This document shows, in pieces, positions 55,689-64,000 of a stretch of DNA of 64,000 nucleotides. How positions within the stretch are numbered: position 1 is the first letter of the stretch; each line of letters opens with the position of its first letter. Made by a program: the position numbers and the translations under genes. Origin of the DNA: Pseudoglutamicibacter cumminsii (lineage in GTDB: Bacteria; Actinomycetota; Actinomycetes; Actinomycetales; Micrococcaceae); the NCBI RefSeq assembly GCF_016907775.1, contig NZ_JAFBCO010000001.1:1-64000 (forward strand). The letters are read 5' to 3'. Below the pieces are notes generated by a model, which saw nothing but the letters and a program-made list of their open reading frames with translations, had not been told where the DNA came from and made no database searches.

Positions 55689-57308
55689 TCAGTACGCGAA
55701 CGCGAGGACGTCGTCGTCAGCGTTGCGCTTCGATGCGTCGCCGTTGCCATCGTGCTCGTCGTCATTCGGATCGTAGTTGTGGTCGTTTTCCGGCATCGCG
55801 GACGGTGTACCGCCGCGCGCGTAACGGAACAGGAACACACATTCAACGACCGCGAGCACACCGTAGACGGCGGTCAGCAGGATCGTCGATGTCAAGAGCT
55901 CGCCCCCGCTCACACCTGGCGACAGCGCGGCAGCGGTGAACATGAACACCCCGTCATTACCGTCTGGGGCTGGAGCCACAACGAACGGTTGGCGACCCAT
56001 CTCGGTGAAGATCCAGCCCGCGCTGTTTGCAGCGAACGGAGCACCGATGGACAGCACAGCGAGGCGCGAGAGCCACTTGTTGTCCGGCACAGTTCCCTTG
56101 CGGCCAACAAACAGGCCAATCGCAGCGGCGAGTGCCGCAAGACCACCGAAGGTGATCATGAGGCGGAAGCCCCAGTAGGTCACGGCCATGATCGGCTGGT
56201 AGTCGATCTCGCTGCCTGCGTACTTGCCGTACATAGGGTCATCCGGCAAGTGGGTTCCGTACTTCTCCTGGTATTCAGGGATCAACGTGTTCACGCCCTT
56301 GACCGGGGTCGTGAAGTTGTCGTGTGCCAGGAAGGACAGCAGGCCAGGGATTTCGAGGGTCGTGGTGACGTTGTCACACGTCGTCTTGCCGCCCGAACGC
56401 AGGTCACCGAAGGACAACACGGAGAAGCCGGTGCCGTCGTGGCACGCCGCTTCCGCGGAAGCCATCTTCATTGGCTGCTGGTAGATCATGAGCTGTGCTT
56501 GAGCGTGGCCCGAGAACGCGACACCCAAGAAGGCGACGAGAGCAACCCAGCCGCCGAGGCGGAAGGAGCCGCGCCATACTTTGTAGTCGGTCTTATCGCG
56601 GCCAGCACCCTTGGCAGGGTCTTCACCAACCACGACGTAACCCTTCGCGTCCACGGTGTCGATGCCGTCACGACGGCGACGGTAGAGGTGGAACCACGAG
56701 ATACCGAGCAGGAAGCCACCGGCTACTGCGAGCGAACCGAAGATCGTGTGGATCAGAGTCACGATCGCGGTGTTATTCGTGAAGACCGCGAGTGGGTCCG
56801 TCATGACTGCGCGGCCATCGATCAGCTCGACGCCAACCGGGTGCTGCATGAAGGAGTTTGCGACGAGGATGAAGTAAGCGGACAGCCACGTTGCGAGGGC
56901 TGCGATCCAGATGGTCGCGAGGTGGAAGCCCTTTGGCAAACGCTTCCAACCGAAAATCCACAAGCCAAGGAACGTGGATTCAACGAAGAACGCCAGCAAG
57001 GCTTCCATGGCGAGAGGTGCACCGAATACGTCACCCACGAACTTGGAGTATTCACTCCACGCCATACCGAACTGGAATTCCTGAACGATACCGGTGACGA
57101 CACCCATGATGAAGTTAATGAGGAACAGCTTGCCCCAGAACTTCGTGGAGCGCAGGTACTGTTCCTTGCCTGTCTTGTACCAGAGGGTTTGAAGCGTTGC
57201 GACAAGAACACCCAAACCAATGGTCAGAGGAACCATCAAGAAGTGATAAACGGTGGTGATACCGAATTGCCACCGGCCAATCAAGACCGGGTCTAATACT
57301 GGGTCCAT
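55689..57308 (-). CDS. cydA: Cytochrome bd ubiquinol oxidase subunit I
   Basis: 539 residues. Heme-ligand regions: TTVYHFLMVPLTIGLG near the N-terminus, ANSFMQHPVG, TYWGFRLMITFG, and GWIFTEMGRQPFVV. A short quinol loop fits the actinobacterial type. The C-terminus (DNDDEHDGNGDASK-type, Asp/Asn-rich) is a distinctive acidic tail of about 35 residues. GAGAGGAC precedes ATG 57308. First gene of the operon; cytochrome bd allows respiration at low oxygen and under stress. Confidence 0.97.
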   Translation of the reverse strand: MDPVLDPVLIGRWQFGITTVYHFLMVPLTIGLGVLVATLQTLWYKTGKEQYLRSTKFWGKLFLINFIMGVVTGIVQEFQFGMAWSEYSKFVGDVFGAPLAMEALLAFFVESTFLGLWIFGWKRLPKGFHLATIWIAALATWLSAYFILVANSFMQHPVGVELIDGRAVMTDPLAVFTNNTAIVTLIHTIFGSLAVAGGFLLGISWFHLYRRRRDGIDTVDAKGYVVVGEDPAKGAGRDKTDYKVWRGSFRLGGWVALVAFLGVAFSGHAQAQLMIYQQPMKMASAEAACHDGTGFSVLSFGDLRSGGKTTCDNVTTTLEIPGLLSFLAHDNFTTPVKGVNTLIPEYQEKYGTHLPDDPMYGKYAGSEIDYQPIMAVTYWGFRLMITFGGLAALAAAIGLFVGRKGTVPDNKWLSRLAVLSIGAPFAANSAGWIFTEMGRQPFVVAPAPDGNDGVFMFTAAALSPGVSGGELLTSTILLTAVYGVLAVVECVFLFRYARGGTPSAMPENDHNYDPNDDEHDGNGDASKRNADDDVLAFAY

Positions 57309-57624
57309 AGCGGAGCCCGTCCTCTCGCATGAAGGTGCGGTTTTAACTCATAGAAAAACCTGTTCATCCAGACACTTCCACGCTAATGACCACCGTTGAT
57401 TTCTACAAGTTGTAGAACCACAGCCAACGGGTCGCGCTGGACGCACTATTAATAGCTAATTATATGGTTTTTCTCAGCTTCTGTCGCGTTACGGCAAGGC
57501 TCTCGAACAGTCGTGATGTATGCCACATAAAACGCGTGTTCCGTGGCCTTCCAAAGCGAAAAGTTCACGCACCTTTCACACCGATCTGAGACGCTCGAAA
57601 CCTATCTCCGCAAACATTAAAAAC
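57309..57624. other. Regulatory region between cydA and a glycosyltransferase
   Basis: About 316 bases between divergent genes. It contains a 17-bp palindrome (57401-57417) and an AT-rich patch (57448-57475, attaatagctaattatatgg) that could form -10 elements. An in-frame extension of the glycosyltransferase to 57520 is possible but has no binding site. Confidence 0.5.
57401..57417. promoter_or_regulatory. Perfect palindrome, candidate operator for cydA
   Basis: ttctacaagttgtagaa, a perfect 8-bp arm palindrome with one central base, 93 bases upstream of cydA. TACA/TGTA half-sites resemble those of BlaI/MecI/CopY-type repressors, with three bases between. Function inferred; no regulator gene is adjacent. 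Confidence 0.5.
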
Positions 57625-58800
57625 GTGCGGATTTGTATCATCACCGAGTCCTATCCACCCCACGTCAACGGCGTATCAAACACAGCCAGACGAGCGGCCC
57701 ACCACGCTCGCAACGCCGGCCACGACGTCCTCGTGATTGCACCATCACCTCAGCCGGCATGGATCGGCAGATACACCCGCATCGAAGGCATCGATGTGTA
57801 CCAGGTCCCCGCACTCGCCGTCCCTGGCTACAGCAGCTTCACCGCATCGACCGTCACGTACCTCTCGCTGAGGCCCATCATTTCCGGTTACAACCCGGAC
57901 GTGATCCACGCCGCCTCCCCGCTGTGGCTTGGGCACGCTGGAACGTCGGCGGCCAAGAGCCTGGGGATCCCTATCGTCGCGGCTTATCAAACTGACATTC
58001 CGGCCTACGTCGGCCGCTACGGGGTCGATGCGTTACGCACGCTAGCTTTGGCGCAGTTGCGTCGTATTCATTCGCGTGCGCACACGAACCTTGTGCCGAG
58101 TTCGGTCTCGGCTCAGCAACTGAGCGATCTCGGCGTCGGCCGCTTGCGTATGTGGGGTCGCGGGGTCGATCACGCGAACTTCTCCCCTGCTCGCCGCGCT
58201 GAAGGGCGCGCGTGGTGGAACAGCCACGGCGTCGGTGTTGGCGGGCGCCGCATTGTGGGTTTCGTGGGGCGGCTTGCCCCCGAGAAGCAGGTTGAAGACC
58301 TCTCGGTTCTTCTTGGCGGCGGGCACGGACTTCCAGCGGTCGATGCGGATGTTGCGGTCATCGGTGACGGTCCGGCTCGCGCTTCGGTTACAGCTGCCCT
58401 GCCGGGCGCGCACATGATGGGCCTGCGGCAAGCACCCACGGTTGGTGCCGCTATTGCAGGGCTCGATGTGCTGGTCCACACAGGCCCGCATGAAACCTAT
58501 TGTCAGGTGGTCCAGGAGGGTCAGGCGGCCGGGGTTCCGGTCGTTTCAGTTGCCGCTGGTGGCCCGCTCGATCTGATCGAGGACGGAATCACCGGCCTAC
58601 TGTATGAGCAAGGAAATCTGCAGCAACTACGGCATCACGTCGAAGAGCTTTTGGCTCGCCCCGAGTGGGCCGCGAAAATCGCAGAAGCCGGCGCTAAAGC
58701 GGTCACGGGCCGCACGTGGGATGCGATCAACGATCAACTTCTAGGCCACTGGTCCACCGCGGCCTCGACGGGTAAACGGCTCAAGTCCTGGACGGTCTAG
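57625..58800 (+). CDS. Glycosyltransferase family 4 (mannosyltransferase-like)
   Basis: 391 residues from GTG 57625, chosen because VRICIITESYPPHVNGV begins the N-terminal Rossmann domain. GT-B fold: N-domain to about 200, C-domain with GFVGRLAPEKQVEDL and HTGPHETYCQVVQEGQAAGVPVV (E-x7-E motif). Closest in layout to the PimB/MgtA GDP-mannose-dependent enzymes that build phosphatidylinositol mannosides or glycolipids. It converges on the other glycosyltransferase with a gap of seven bases. Confidence 0.88.
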   Translation: MRICIITESYPPHVNGVSNTARRAAHHARNAGHDVLVIAPSPQPAWIGRYTRIEGIDVYQVPALAVPGYSSFTASTVTYLSLRPIISGYNPDVIHAASPLWLGHAGTSAAKSLGIPIVAAYQTDIPAYVGRYGVDALRTLALAQLRRIHSRAHTNLVPSSVSAQQLSDLGVGRLRMWGRGVDHANFSPARRAEGRAWWNSHGVGVGGRRIVGFVGRLAPEKQVEDLSVLLGGGHGLPAVDADVAVIGDGPARASVTAALPGAHMMGLRQAPTVGAAIAGLDVLVHTGPHETYCQVVQEGQAAGVPVVSVAAGGPLDLIEDGITGLLYEQGNLQQLRHHVEELLARPEWAAKIAEAGAKAVTGRTWDAINDQLLGHWSTAASTGKRLKSWTV

Positions 58801-58807
58801 CCCTGTC

Positions 58808-60772
58808 TTAGGCTCCTAAGTCCGTAGGTTCTGTTGGCCCTGTAGTCTCGGTCGACTTCGGCTCTGCAGCTTGGGTCTGCAAGCTCAGATTTCCATGTGC
58901 CGTTGAGTACACGCGTGTGTGTCCCAACTGGACCGGAAGCTCGGTTTCCCCCACCGCGATGCGCGGCTGGTAGAAGCGGCGTCCTGAACGGAACGCGAGA
59001 CTAAAGTCAACGAAGCCTTTCGGCAAGTCCGCGAACGTTCCCCCTGGGATCGTTGCGATGACGGTGTCGCCTTCGAGACGTGCCGGAACGCGGCGGTAGA
59101 GCGATGTACCCCTCAAAGTCCATGCGAGTGAGAGGTCCTGCAGCTGCGGTAGCTCGATGGATTCGCCCTTCTCAGCAGCCTCCAGCTTGACCTTTAGCTC
59201 TAGCGTTCCATCGGGTCCTTTCCCAGCGTCGTTACGGAACTCAGCGGATACGGCATGAGCTCTAAACGAGGCCCGGCTGATCTCCCCGAATTCAAGTTCG
59301 CCGAGCACACGACCCCATTCGCGCACAATGTTTGGCTCGAAGAAGTCTGCGGCACGCTTGCGAGCCGCCCTCCTCATCGTGGTGAGTTCTTCATGGCTCA
59401 TGGTTGCCACCTTGGCCACCGTTTGAGCCAATGCCTCAACATCGCCGGGCGGGACTAGGAAACCGTCCACACCGTCGGTAATGATTTCGGCTGGCCCGTA
59501 TTTGATGTCATAGACGATCGGGATACACCCGGCAGACATGCTTTCGAGCACGACGAGCCCTTGACCTTCGAAAACACTCGTCAAGAGACTGAACGAGGCA
59601 TCCAGATAAACCTTCTTGGCTTTCTGATCGTGCCCCTTCAACGTGATCGTTGCCGACGTACCTGACTCTTCGATCAGCTCAGCCAGAGAATCGTGTTCAT
59701 CGCCCTCACCGTAGATATCCAGCTTGAGTCCCGGGACGTCGCGGCCTGCAAGCGCTACCGCCTTGATGCTGTGGTCCACGCGTTTAACCGAAACCAGCCG
59801 CGCCAGCGTCGCCCCGAACCGCGGATCACGAGGCTTTTCGGTATCCCCGTCGAGGTCTTCGGTGGGGTTTGAGATGCGGTGCAAGTTCCCGGCCGGAAAG
59901 CCGATCTCAATCAGATCGCGGCGTTGATTCTGTGTCAGCGTGATCAAAGCATCGTAGGCGCCGATGTTTTTGAACAGCGGGAACTTGCTCCTATACAACT
60001 CCCCTTCCACTTTGGGATCACGCGTCAAGTGGTTGTTGTGCAGAACGCTCGTCACAACCACATTCTTGCGGCGGTAGCGGTGGAATAGGTTAGCGGCGAA
60101 TGCCGAATCCACGTTGATGTAGCTGCGTTTGCCATCAAGTACGACGTCCATCCAGGCCATATACATGCTGGTCGCGGAAGCCCACTGAGCGATGACCTCG
60201 CCGTTGCTGTTGAACAGGGCGAGGCGCCTGCCGGCTGGCTCGCCCTTCACTTTCATATCGAGGCGGTCACTGAGCACAATATTGCCCTGCTCGGAATAGA
60301 AGTCGCGTTGTAGCAGCTTCCCCTCAGCGTTGCGGCGCTCCAACTTAATACCGCGTCGGCCACGCTTTTTAGCAGGCGCTTCCAGAATGTCCGATGCACT
60401 TGCTTGGTCCGGTTTCTGCTTACCGGCCATCCGTTGCAGCATCGCATCTGGCCAGGCGCGCAGGTCATGCCACACGTTACGGATCTGGACACGCTCATCC
60501 AGGAACCCCTGGGAACGCAAACGTTCGCCGCGTTCTTCCGGATCCAGCTTGGGGTCAAACGTCAGAATCGTGACGTAACGGTTATCTTGACGTGCGAACG
60601 CGCTCGTACGTTCAAGCGAGACGGTCGTCATGCCGCCATAGGAATCTGCAATCCCCCACAGAACCGTGTAGTACTCACCCTCCGGAAGAACGCCGTTCGG
60701 AGTCAACGGTTCCTGTTTTGGCTCTTCCTCTCTCTTCAAGAGCTTGCCAAAAAACGTACCCAAAGGGTTCAT
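58808..60772 (-). CDS. Large glycosyltransferase (TagE/poly(glycerol-P) glucosyltransferase-like)
   Basis: 654 residues. N-terminal region with EYYTVLWGIADSYGGMTTVS, a beta-rich domain (about 110-240), then GT4-type Rossmann domains (LKLDIYGEGDEHDSLAELIE, FSLLTSVFEGQGLVVLESMS, GPAEIITDGVDGFLVPPGDV) and a C-terminal beta domain (about 520-640). Similar layout to wall-teichoic-acid glucosyltransferases of Gram-positives. Acts on a cell-envelope polymer, by inference. Its start overlaps the parE stop by four bases. Confidence 0.82.
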   Translation of the reverse strand: MNPLGTFFGKLLKREEEPKQEPLTPNGVLPEGEYYTVLWGIADSYGGMTTVSLERTSAFARQDNRYVTILTFDPKLDPEERGERLRSQGFLDERVQIRNVWHDLRAWPDAMLQRMAGKQKPDQASASDILEAPAKKRGRRGIKLERRNAEGKLLQRDFYSEQGNIVLSDRLDMKVKGEPAGRRLALFNSNGEVIAQWASATSMYMAWMDVVLDGKRSYINVDSAFAANLFHRYRRKNVVVTSVLHNNHLTRDPKVEGELYRSKFPLFKNIGAYDALITLTQNQRRDLIEIGFPAGNLHRISNPTEDLDGDTEKPRDPRFGATLARLVSVKRVDHSIKAVALAGRDVPGLKLDIYGEGDEHDSLAELIEESGTSATITLKGHDQKAKKVYLDASFSLLTSVFEGQGLVVLESMSAGCIPIVYDIKYGPAEIITDGVDGFLVPPGDVEALAQTVAKVATMSHEELTTMRRAARKRAADFFEPNIVREWGRVLGELEFGEISRASFRAHAVSAEFRNDAGKGPDGTLELKVKLEAAEKGESIELPQLQDLSLAWTLRGTSLYRRVPARLEGDTVIATIPGGTFADLPKGFVDFSLAFRSGRRFYQPRIAVGETELPVQLGHTRVYSTAHGNLSLQTQAAEPKSTETTGPTEPTDLGA

Positions 60773-62877
60773 GCGTCGATCTGCTCCTTCTCGAGTCGGT
60801 CTGCCGACTCAATCAAAAATTCCTTGCGCGGCGCAACATCAGAGCCCATGAGCAGATCAAAAATCCGCTCGGCCGAGGAAGCCTCTTCGAGGCGGACCCG
60901 GCGCAGAGTGCGGGTCTGACGGTCCATCGTCGTCTCAGCGAGCTGTTCAGCATCCATCTCACCGAGACCCTTATAACGCTGGATTGGTTCCTTATAGGAC
61001 AGGCCCTCTTCTTCGATGCGCTTCAAAACCTGGTGCAGTTCAGCTTCCGAATAGGTGTAGAGCACCTCATTCGGTTTTGAACCGCGGTGCACAATCTCGA
61101 TCCGGTGCAGCGGCGGAACCGCAGCGTACACACGGCCGTCCTCGACCATCGGGCGCATGTAACGGTAGAACAGCGTCAACAGCAACGTGCGGATGTGGGC
61201 GCCATCGACGTCGGCATCCGTCATGATGATGACCTTCTGATAGCGGGCCTGGTCGAGCTCGAACGTGCGGCCCGAACCCGCCCCGACAACCTGGATGATC
61301 GCGGCGCACTCGGCGTTAGACAGCATGTCCGCGACCGAGGCCTTCTGAACGTTGAGGATCTTGCCGCGGATCGGCAACAGAGCCTGGAACTCGGAGGAAC
61401 GCGCCAGGCGCGCGGTACCGAGCGCGGAGTCACCCTCGACGATGAACAGCTCGGAACGGTCAACTTCCTTGGTCCGGCAGTCCAGGAGTTTGGCTGGCAG
61501 GGCCGAGGACTCCAGCGCGGTTTTCCGGCGTTGGGTTTCCTTGTGCTTACGCGCCGAGATGCGGGACTTCATCTCGTTGACGATCTTTTCCATCACGGCG
61601 GTCGCTTGCGCCTTGTCCTGGCGGCCGCGCGCAGAAAGCTTATCCTTGATCCCCTGGGTCACCACGCGCGAAACAATCTGACGCACCGCAGACGTGCCGA
61701 GCACTTCCTTGGTCTGGCCTTCAAACTGTGGCTCAGCCAAGCGGACCGTCACGACCGCCGTCAGGCCGGCCATGACGTCGTCCTTTTCCGGCTTATCTTC
61801 GCCCGCTTTCAGGCGGCGCGCGTTGGCTTTGATCGCGTCGCGCACGGCGCGTGTGAGGCCGTTTTCGAAGCCGGCCAGGTGCGTACCGCCTTTAGGGGTC
61901 GCGATGATGTTCACGAAGGAACGCACCGTGGTGTCGTAGCCGATGCCCCAGCGCAGGGCGATGTCGACGTCACAAGTCCGCTCGACGTCTTGCATGGTCG
62001 CGTGCCCTTGATCGTCCAGCACCGGAACGGATTCGGTGAAGGTTCCGCTCCCCTGCAGCTTCCACGTGTCGGTCACGGACGCGTCGAGGGCCAGGTGGTC
62101 GACGAACTCGGTGAGCCCGCCGTCATACTGCATGACCTCTTCTGTGATTTCCGCGCGGGTTCCGTCTGCTTGCTTGAGGCGGCGTTCGTCACGGACCACG
62201 ATGCGCAGGCCAGGAACCAGGAACGCGGTCTGGCGGGCGCGGCGTTCCAGGGCGGTCGCGTCGAATTGGGCGTCCGGCGTGAAGATTTGTGGGTCAGCCC
62301 AGTAGCGGACGCGGGTTCCGGTGACGCCCCGCTTAGCTTTGCCGATCACTTCCGGCTGCTGCGGCTCTTTATATGCGCTGAATGCGGCGTCTGGCTTCGG
62401 CTGGCCCTTATCGGTGAAGGTTCCGGGTTCGCCGCGGCGGAACTGCATACGGTATGTCTTGCCGCCGCGGTCAACTTCGACGTCTAGGCGGGACGAAAGA
62501 GCGTTGACGACGGACGCGCCGACGCCGTGCAGACCACCGGATGCCGTATAGGAGCCGCCACCGAACTTACCGCCCGCGTGCAGCTTGGTGAACACGACTT
62601 CGAGGCCGGAGAGCCCCGTGCGAGGCTCGACGTCGACCGGGATGCCGCGGCCGTCATCGGACACTTCGACCGAACCGTCGGAGTGCATCGTGATGGTGAT
62701 AGTCGAGGCGTAATCAGCGAGGGCTTCGTCGACCGAGTTGTCGATGATCTCCCACAGGCAGTGCATGAGGCCCCGCGAATCGGTTGAGCCGATATACATA
62801 CCCGGGCGTTTACGAACCGCCTCAAGTCCTTCAAGGACAGACAAGTGGCGGGCCGAATACTCGGATCGCTTGGACAC
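60769..62877 (-). CDS. parE: DNA topoisomerase IV subunit B (ParE)
   Basis: 702 residues. GHKL ATPase: DNSVDEALADYA, DDGRGIPVDVEP, GGLHGVGASVVNAL. Transducer, then TOPRIM: EGDSALGTARLARSSEF and DADVDGAHIRTLLLTLF; C-terminal IQRYKGLGEMDAEQL. The EGDSALGTA form is usual for actinobacterial ParE, unlike EGDSAGG of GyrB. Pairs with parC at 48178-50952. ATG 62877. Confidence 0.95.
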   Translation of the reverse strand: MSKRSEYSARHLSVLEGLEAVRKRPGMYIGSTDSRGLMHCLWEIIDNSVDEALADYASTITITMHSDGSVEVSDDGRGIPVDVEPRTGLSGLEVVFTKLHAGGKFGGGSYTASGGLHGVGASVVNALSSRLDVEVDRGGKTYRMQFRRGEPGTFTDKGQPKPDAAFSAYKEPQQPEVIGKAKRGVTGTRVRYWADPQIFTPDAQFDATALERRARQTAFLVPGLRIVVRDERRLKQADGTRAEITEEVMQYDGGLTEFVDHLALDASVTDTWKLQGSGTFTESVPVLDDQGHATMQDVERTCDVDIALRWGIGYDTTVRSFVNIIATPKGGTHLAGFENGLTRAVRDAIKANARRLKAGEDKPEKDDVMAGLTAVVTVRLAEPQFEGQTKEVLGTSAVRQIVSRVVTQGIKDKLSARGRQDKAQATAVMEKIVNEMKSRISARKHKETQRRKTALESSALPAKLLDCRTKEVDRSELFIVEGDSALGTARLARSSEFQALLPIRGKILNVQKASVADMLSNAECAAIIQVVGAGSGRTFELDQARYQKVIIMTDADVDGAHIRTLLLTLFYRYMRPMVEDGRVYAAVPPLHRIEIVHRGSKPNEVLYTYSEAELHQVLKRIEEEGLSYKEPIQRYKGLGEMDAEQLAETTMDRQTRTLRRVRLEEASSAERIFDLLMGSDVAPRKEFLIESADRLEKEQIDA

Positions 62878-63135
62878 GGTGATGCCTTTCTGAGGGATCT
62901 GCGCTGATGTTTCGATCTATGTAGCAGACGTTTTCTGGGCTTCGATTGAGTGAAGCTCTTCCCTTAAGAATAGGGTTCACCTGCGTTAAAGATGCGGAAC
63001 CAGGCTTTCAAGGCCATGTCACATTCCGCATTGACGTACGCCGGTGGTGAAATTGGGGGCGTCTCGGGACTGTGTGGCTCGCGCGCGTGGTTACATTGAT
63101 AGCTACAGATTCTGCGTTAGGTATAGGAGGATCTC

Positions 63136-63336
63136 ATGAACGCGACTGCTACTCGTGAGCTGACTGCAGCTGATCGCTGCGATAAGTGTGGCGCTCAGGC
63201 GTATGTCCGCGCTACATTGACTTCTGGTGGGCAGCTTTTGTTCTGCGCGCACCACGCGCGCGCCGTTGAAGGGTCGCTTCGTCCGCAAACCAGCGAATGG
63301 CTGGATGAGTCGGACCAGCTGACTCTTAACGCCTAA
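63136..63336 (+). CDS. DUF7455 small zinc-binding protein
   Basis: 66 residues, excellent site (taggagg). CDKCGAQAYVRATLTSGGQ ... LFCAHHARA gives a C-x2-C ... C-x2-H zinc knuckle. The family sits next to sigA in many actinobacteria. Function unknown. Confidence 0.9.
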   Translation: MNATATRELTAADRCDKCGAQAYVRATLTSGGQLLFCAHHARAVEGSLRPQTSEWLDESDQLTLNA

Positions 63337-63363
63337 CCGTTTTCTCCCTGTGAGGTGATATCC

Positions 63364-63720
63364 GTGGTGACGTCTTCTTTGTTCGTTGAGACTGAACGTC
63401 CTGAGCGTTATGTGAAACAGCTTCTGTCCCATTTGACTCGGGTCAAGCCTGATCCTGAGGGCGGGCCGGATCGCGCTCGTTTCGTAAGTTCCGATGTCGA
63501 GGCTGGCACGCAGCTGGCTTTCACTGATGACGGTACGACCCCGGATGAGTCGAATTACACGCTTCTTGTGTGTGAACCGGAGCGCGGCGTTGCGGTGACT
63601 CACAACGCGTCGAGCGAGGAGACGCTTGAACGCTTGGAGAAGGTTGTGACTGGCCATTTGTGGCGTTTCATTCACGGCCGTGAAGCGCAGTATCCGGAGC
63701 ATGAACGTAACGCAGGATAG
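63364..63720 (+). CDS. Hypothetical DUF2218-like protein
   Basis: 118 residues from GTG 63364. SLFVETERPERYVKQLLSHL ... LVCEPERGVAVTHNASSEETLERLEKVVTGHLWRF resembles the DUF2218 family (small alpha/beta proteins). Function unknown. It lies about 27 bases after the DUF7455 gene and is probably co-transcribed. Confidence 0.65.
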   Translation: MVTSSLFVETERPERYVKQLLSHLTRVKPDPEGGPDRARFVSSDVEAGTQLAFTDDGTTPDESNYTLLVCEPERGVAVTHNASSEETLERLEKVVTGHLWRFIHGREAQYPEHERNAG

Positions 63721-63740
63721 TTATTGACTCTTTACTCGCA

Positions 63741-63776
63741 TTCGGGGCGGGCATCCTGTTGGATGCCCGCCCCGAA
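63741..63776. terminator. Bidirectional terminator between the hypothetical gene and sigA
   Basis: A 16-bp perfect stem ttcggggcgggcatcc and its complement around tgtt, followed by cgtttctt on the + strand. Confidence 0.92.
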
Positions 63777-63796
63777 ACGTTTCTTCTGTCTGTCGC

Positions 63797-64000
63797 TTAG
63801 TCGAGGTAGTCGCGCAGCACCTGGGAGCGCGATGGGTGACGTAGCTTGGACATGGTCTTGGACTCAATCTGGCGGATGCGTTCGCGGGTCACGCCGTAGA
63901 CCTTGCCGATTTCGTCGAGGGTTTTCGGCTGGCCGTCGGTGAGACCAAAACGCATTGCAACAACGCCTGCTTCGCGTTCGGAGAGCGTGTCGAGCACCGT
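63797..64000 (-). CDS. sigA: Principal sigma factor SigA/RpoD, C-terminal part
   Basis: Runs off the right edge; about 67 residues seen. Region 4.2 of the housekeeping sigma factor: [40 protein letters not shown], ending SQVLRDYLD. The helix-turn-helix [11 protein letters not shown] recognises -35 elements. Position next to DUF7455 and parE supports SigA rather than SigB. Confidence 0.95.
   Translation of the reverse strand, partial: TVLDTLSEREAGVVAMRFGLTDGQPKTLDEIGKVYGVTRERIRQIESKTMSKLRHPSRSQVLRDYLD

Overview
The window comes from a moderately GC-rich actinobacterium, most likely Micrococcales and probably Micrococcaceae (Arthrobacter/Rothia/Pseudoglutamicibacter-like). The evidence is the SigR/RsrA pair, a 25-residue bL37-like ribosomal protein, SepH, a fused CydDC, an actinobacterial ParC/ParE pair near SigA, a run of actinobacteria-only DUF genes, and a tmRNA tag reading AESKRTDFALAA. 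The genus is inference. The block 33.0-41.6 kb follows the order of Mycobacterium tuberculosis Rv2689c-Rv2699c.

Layout. 0-7 kb: end of a GDSL esterase-like gene, bL37, the redox-stress pair sigR-rsrA with an autoregulatory-type promoter, a DoxX-like gene, then aroA-rsgA-hisN and two overlapping crcB genes. 7-11.4 kb: a small monooxygenase, putP, an AT-rich stretch with a frameshifted lipoprotein gene, a cytidine-deaminase-like gene and a hypothetical gene.

11.4-22.9 kb is the most unusual region. A direct repeat of about 0.7 kb, holding tmRNA and the 3' end of smpB, brackets about 10.1 kb. Inside are an IS3-family remnant, a sortase-assembled pilus operon (backbone pilin, class C sortase, minor pilin, vWA tip adhesin), a second class C sortase on the opposite strand, and a wrecked nrdF. 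The left repeat has a well-formed tmRNA but a broken smpB. The right repeat has intact smpB but a damaged tmRNA acceptor end.

22.7-30 kb: smpB, an M23 hydrolase-like protein, ftsX and ftsE (septal wall hydrolysis), two small genes and dxs. 30-33 kb: acnA. 33-45 kb: TRAM RNA methyltransferase, APC permease, ceoB-ceoC, DUF3159, an OB-fold protein, DUF3710, dut, DUF3093, DUF4193, sepH, an alkaline-phosphatase-family enzyme and DUF5998. 45-64 kb: a GNAT/acyl-CoA synthetase fusion, parC, the cytochrome bd operon cydA-cydB-cydDC, two convergent glycosyltransferases, parE, DUF7455, a hypothetical gene and the 3' end of sigA.

Most convergent gene ends are separated by strong bidirectional hairpin terminators. 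No CRISPR array, tRNA, rRNA, integrase or prophage gene was seen.
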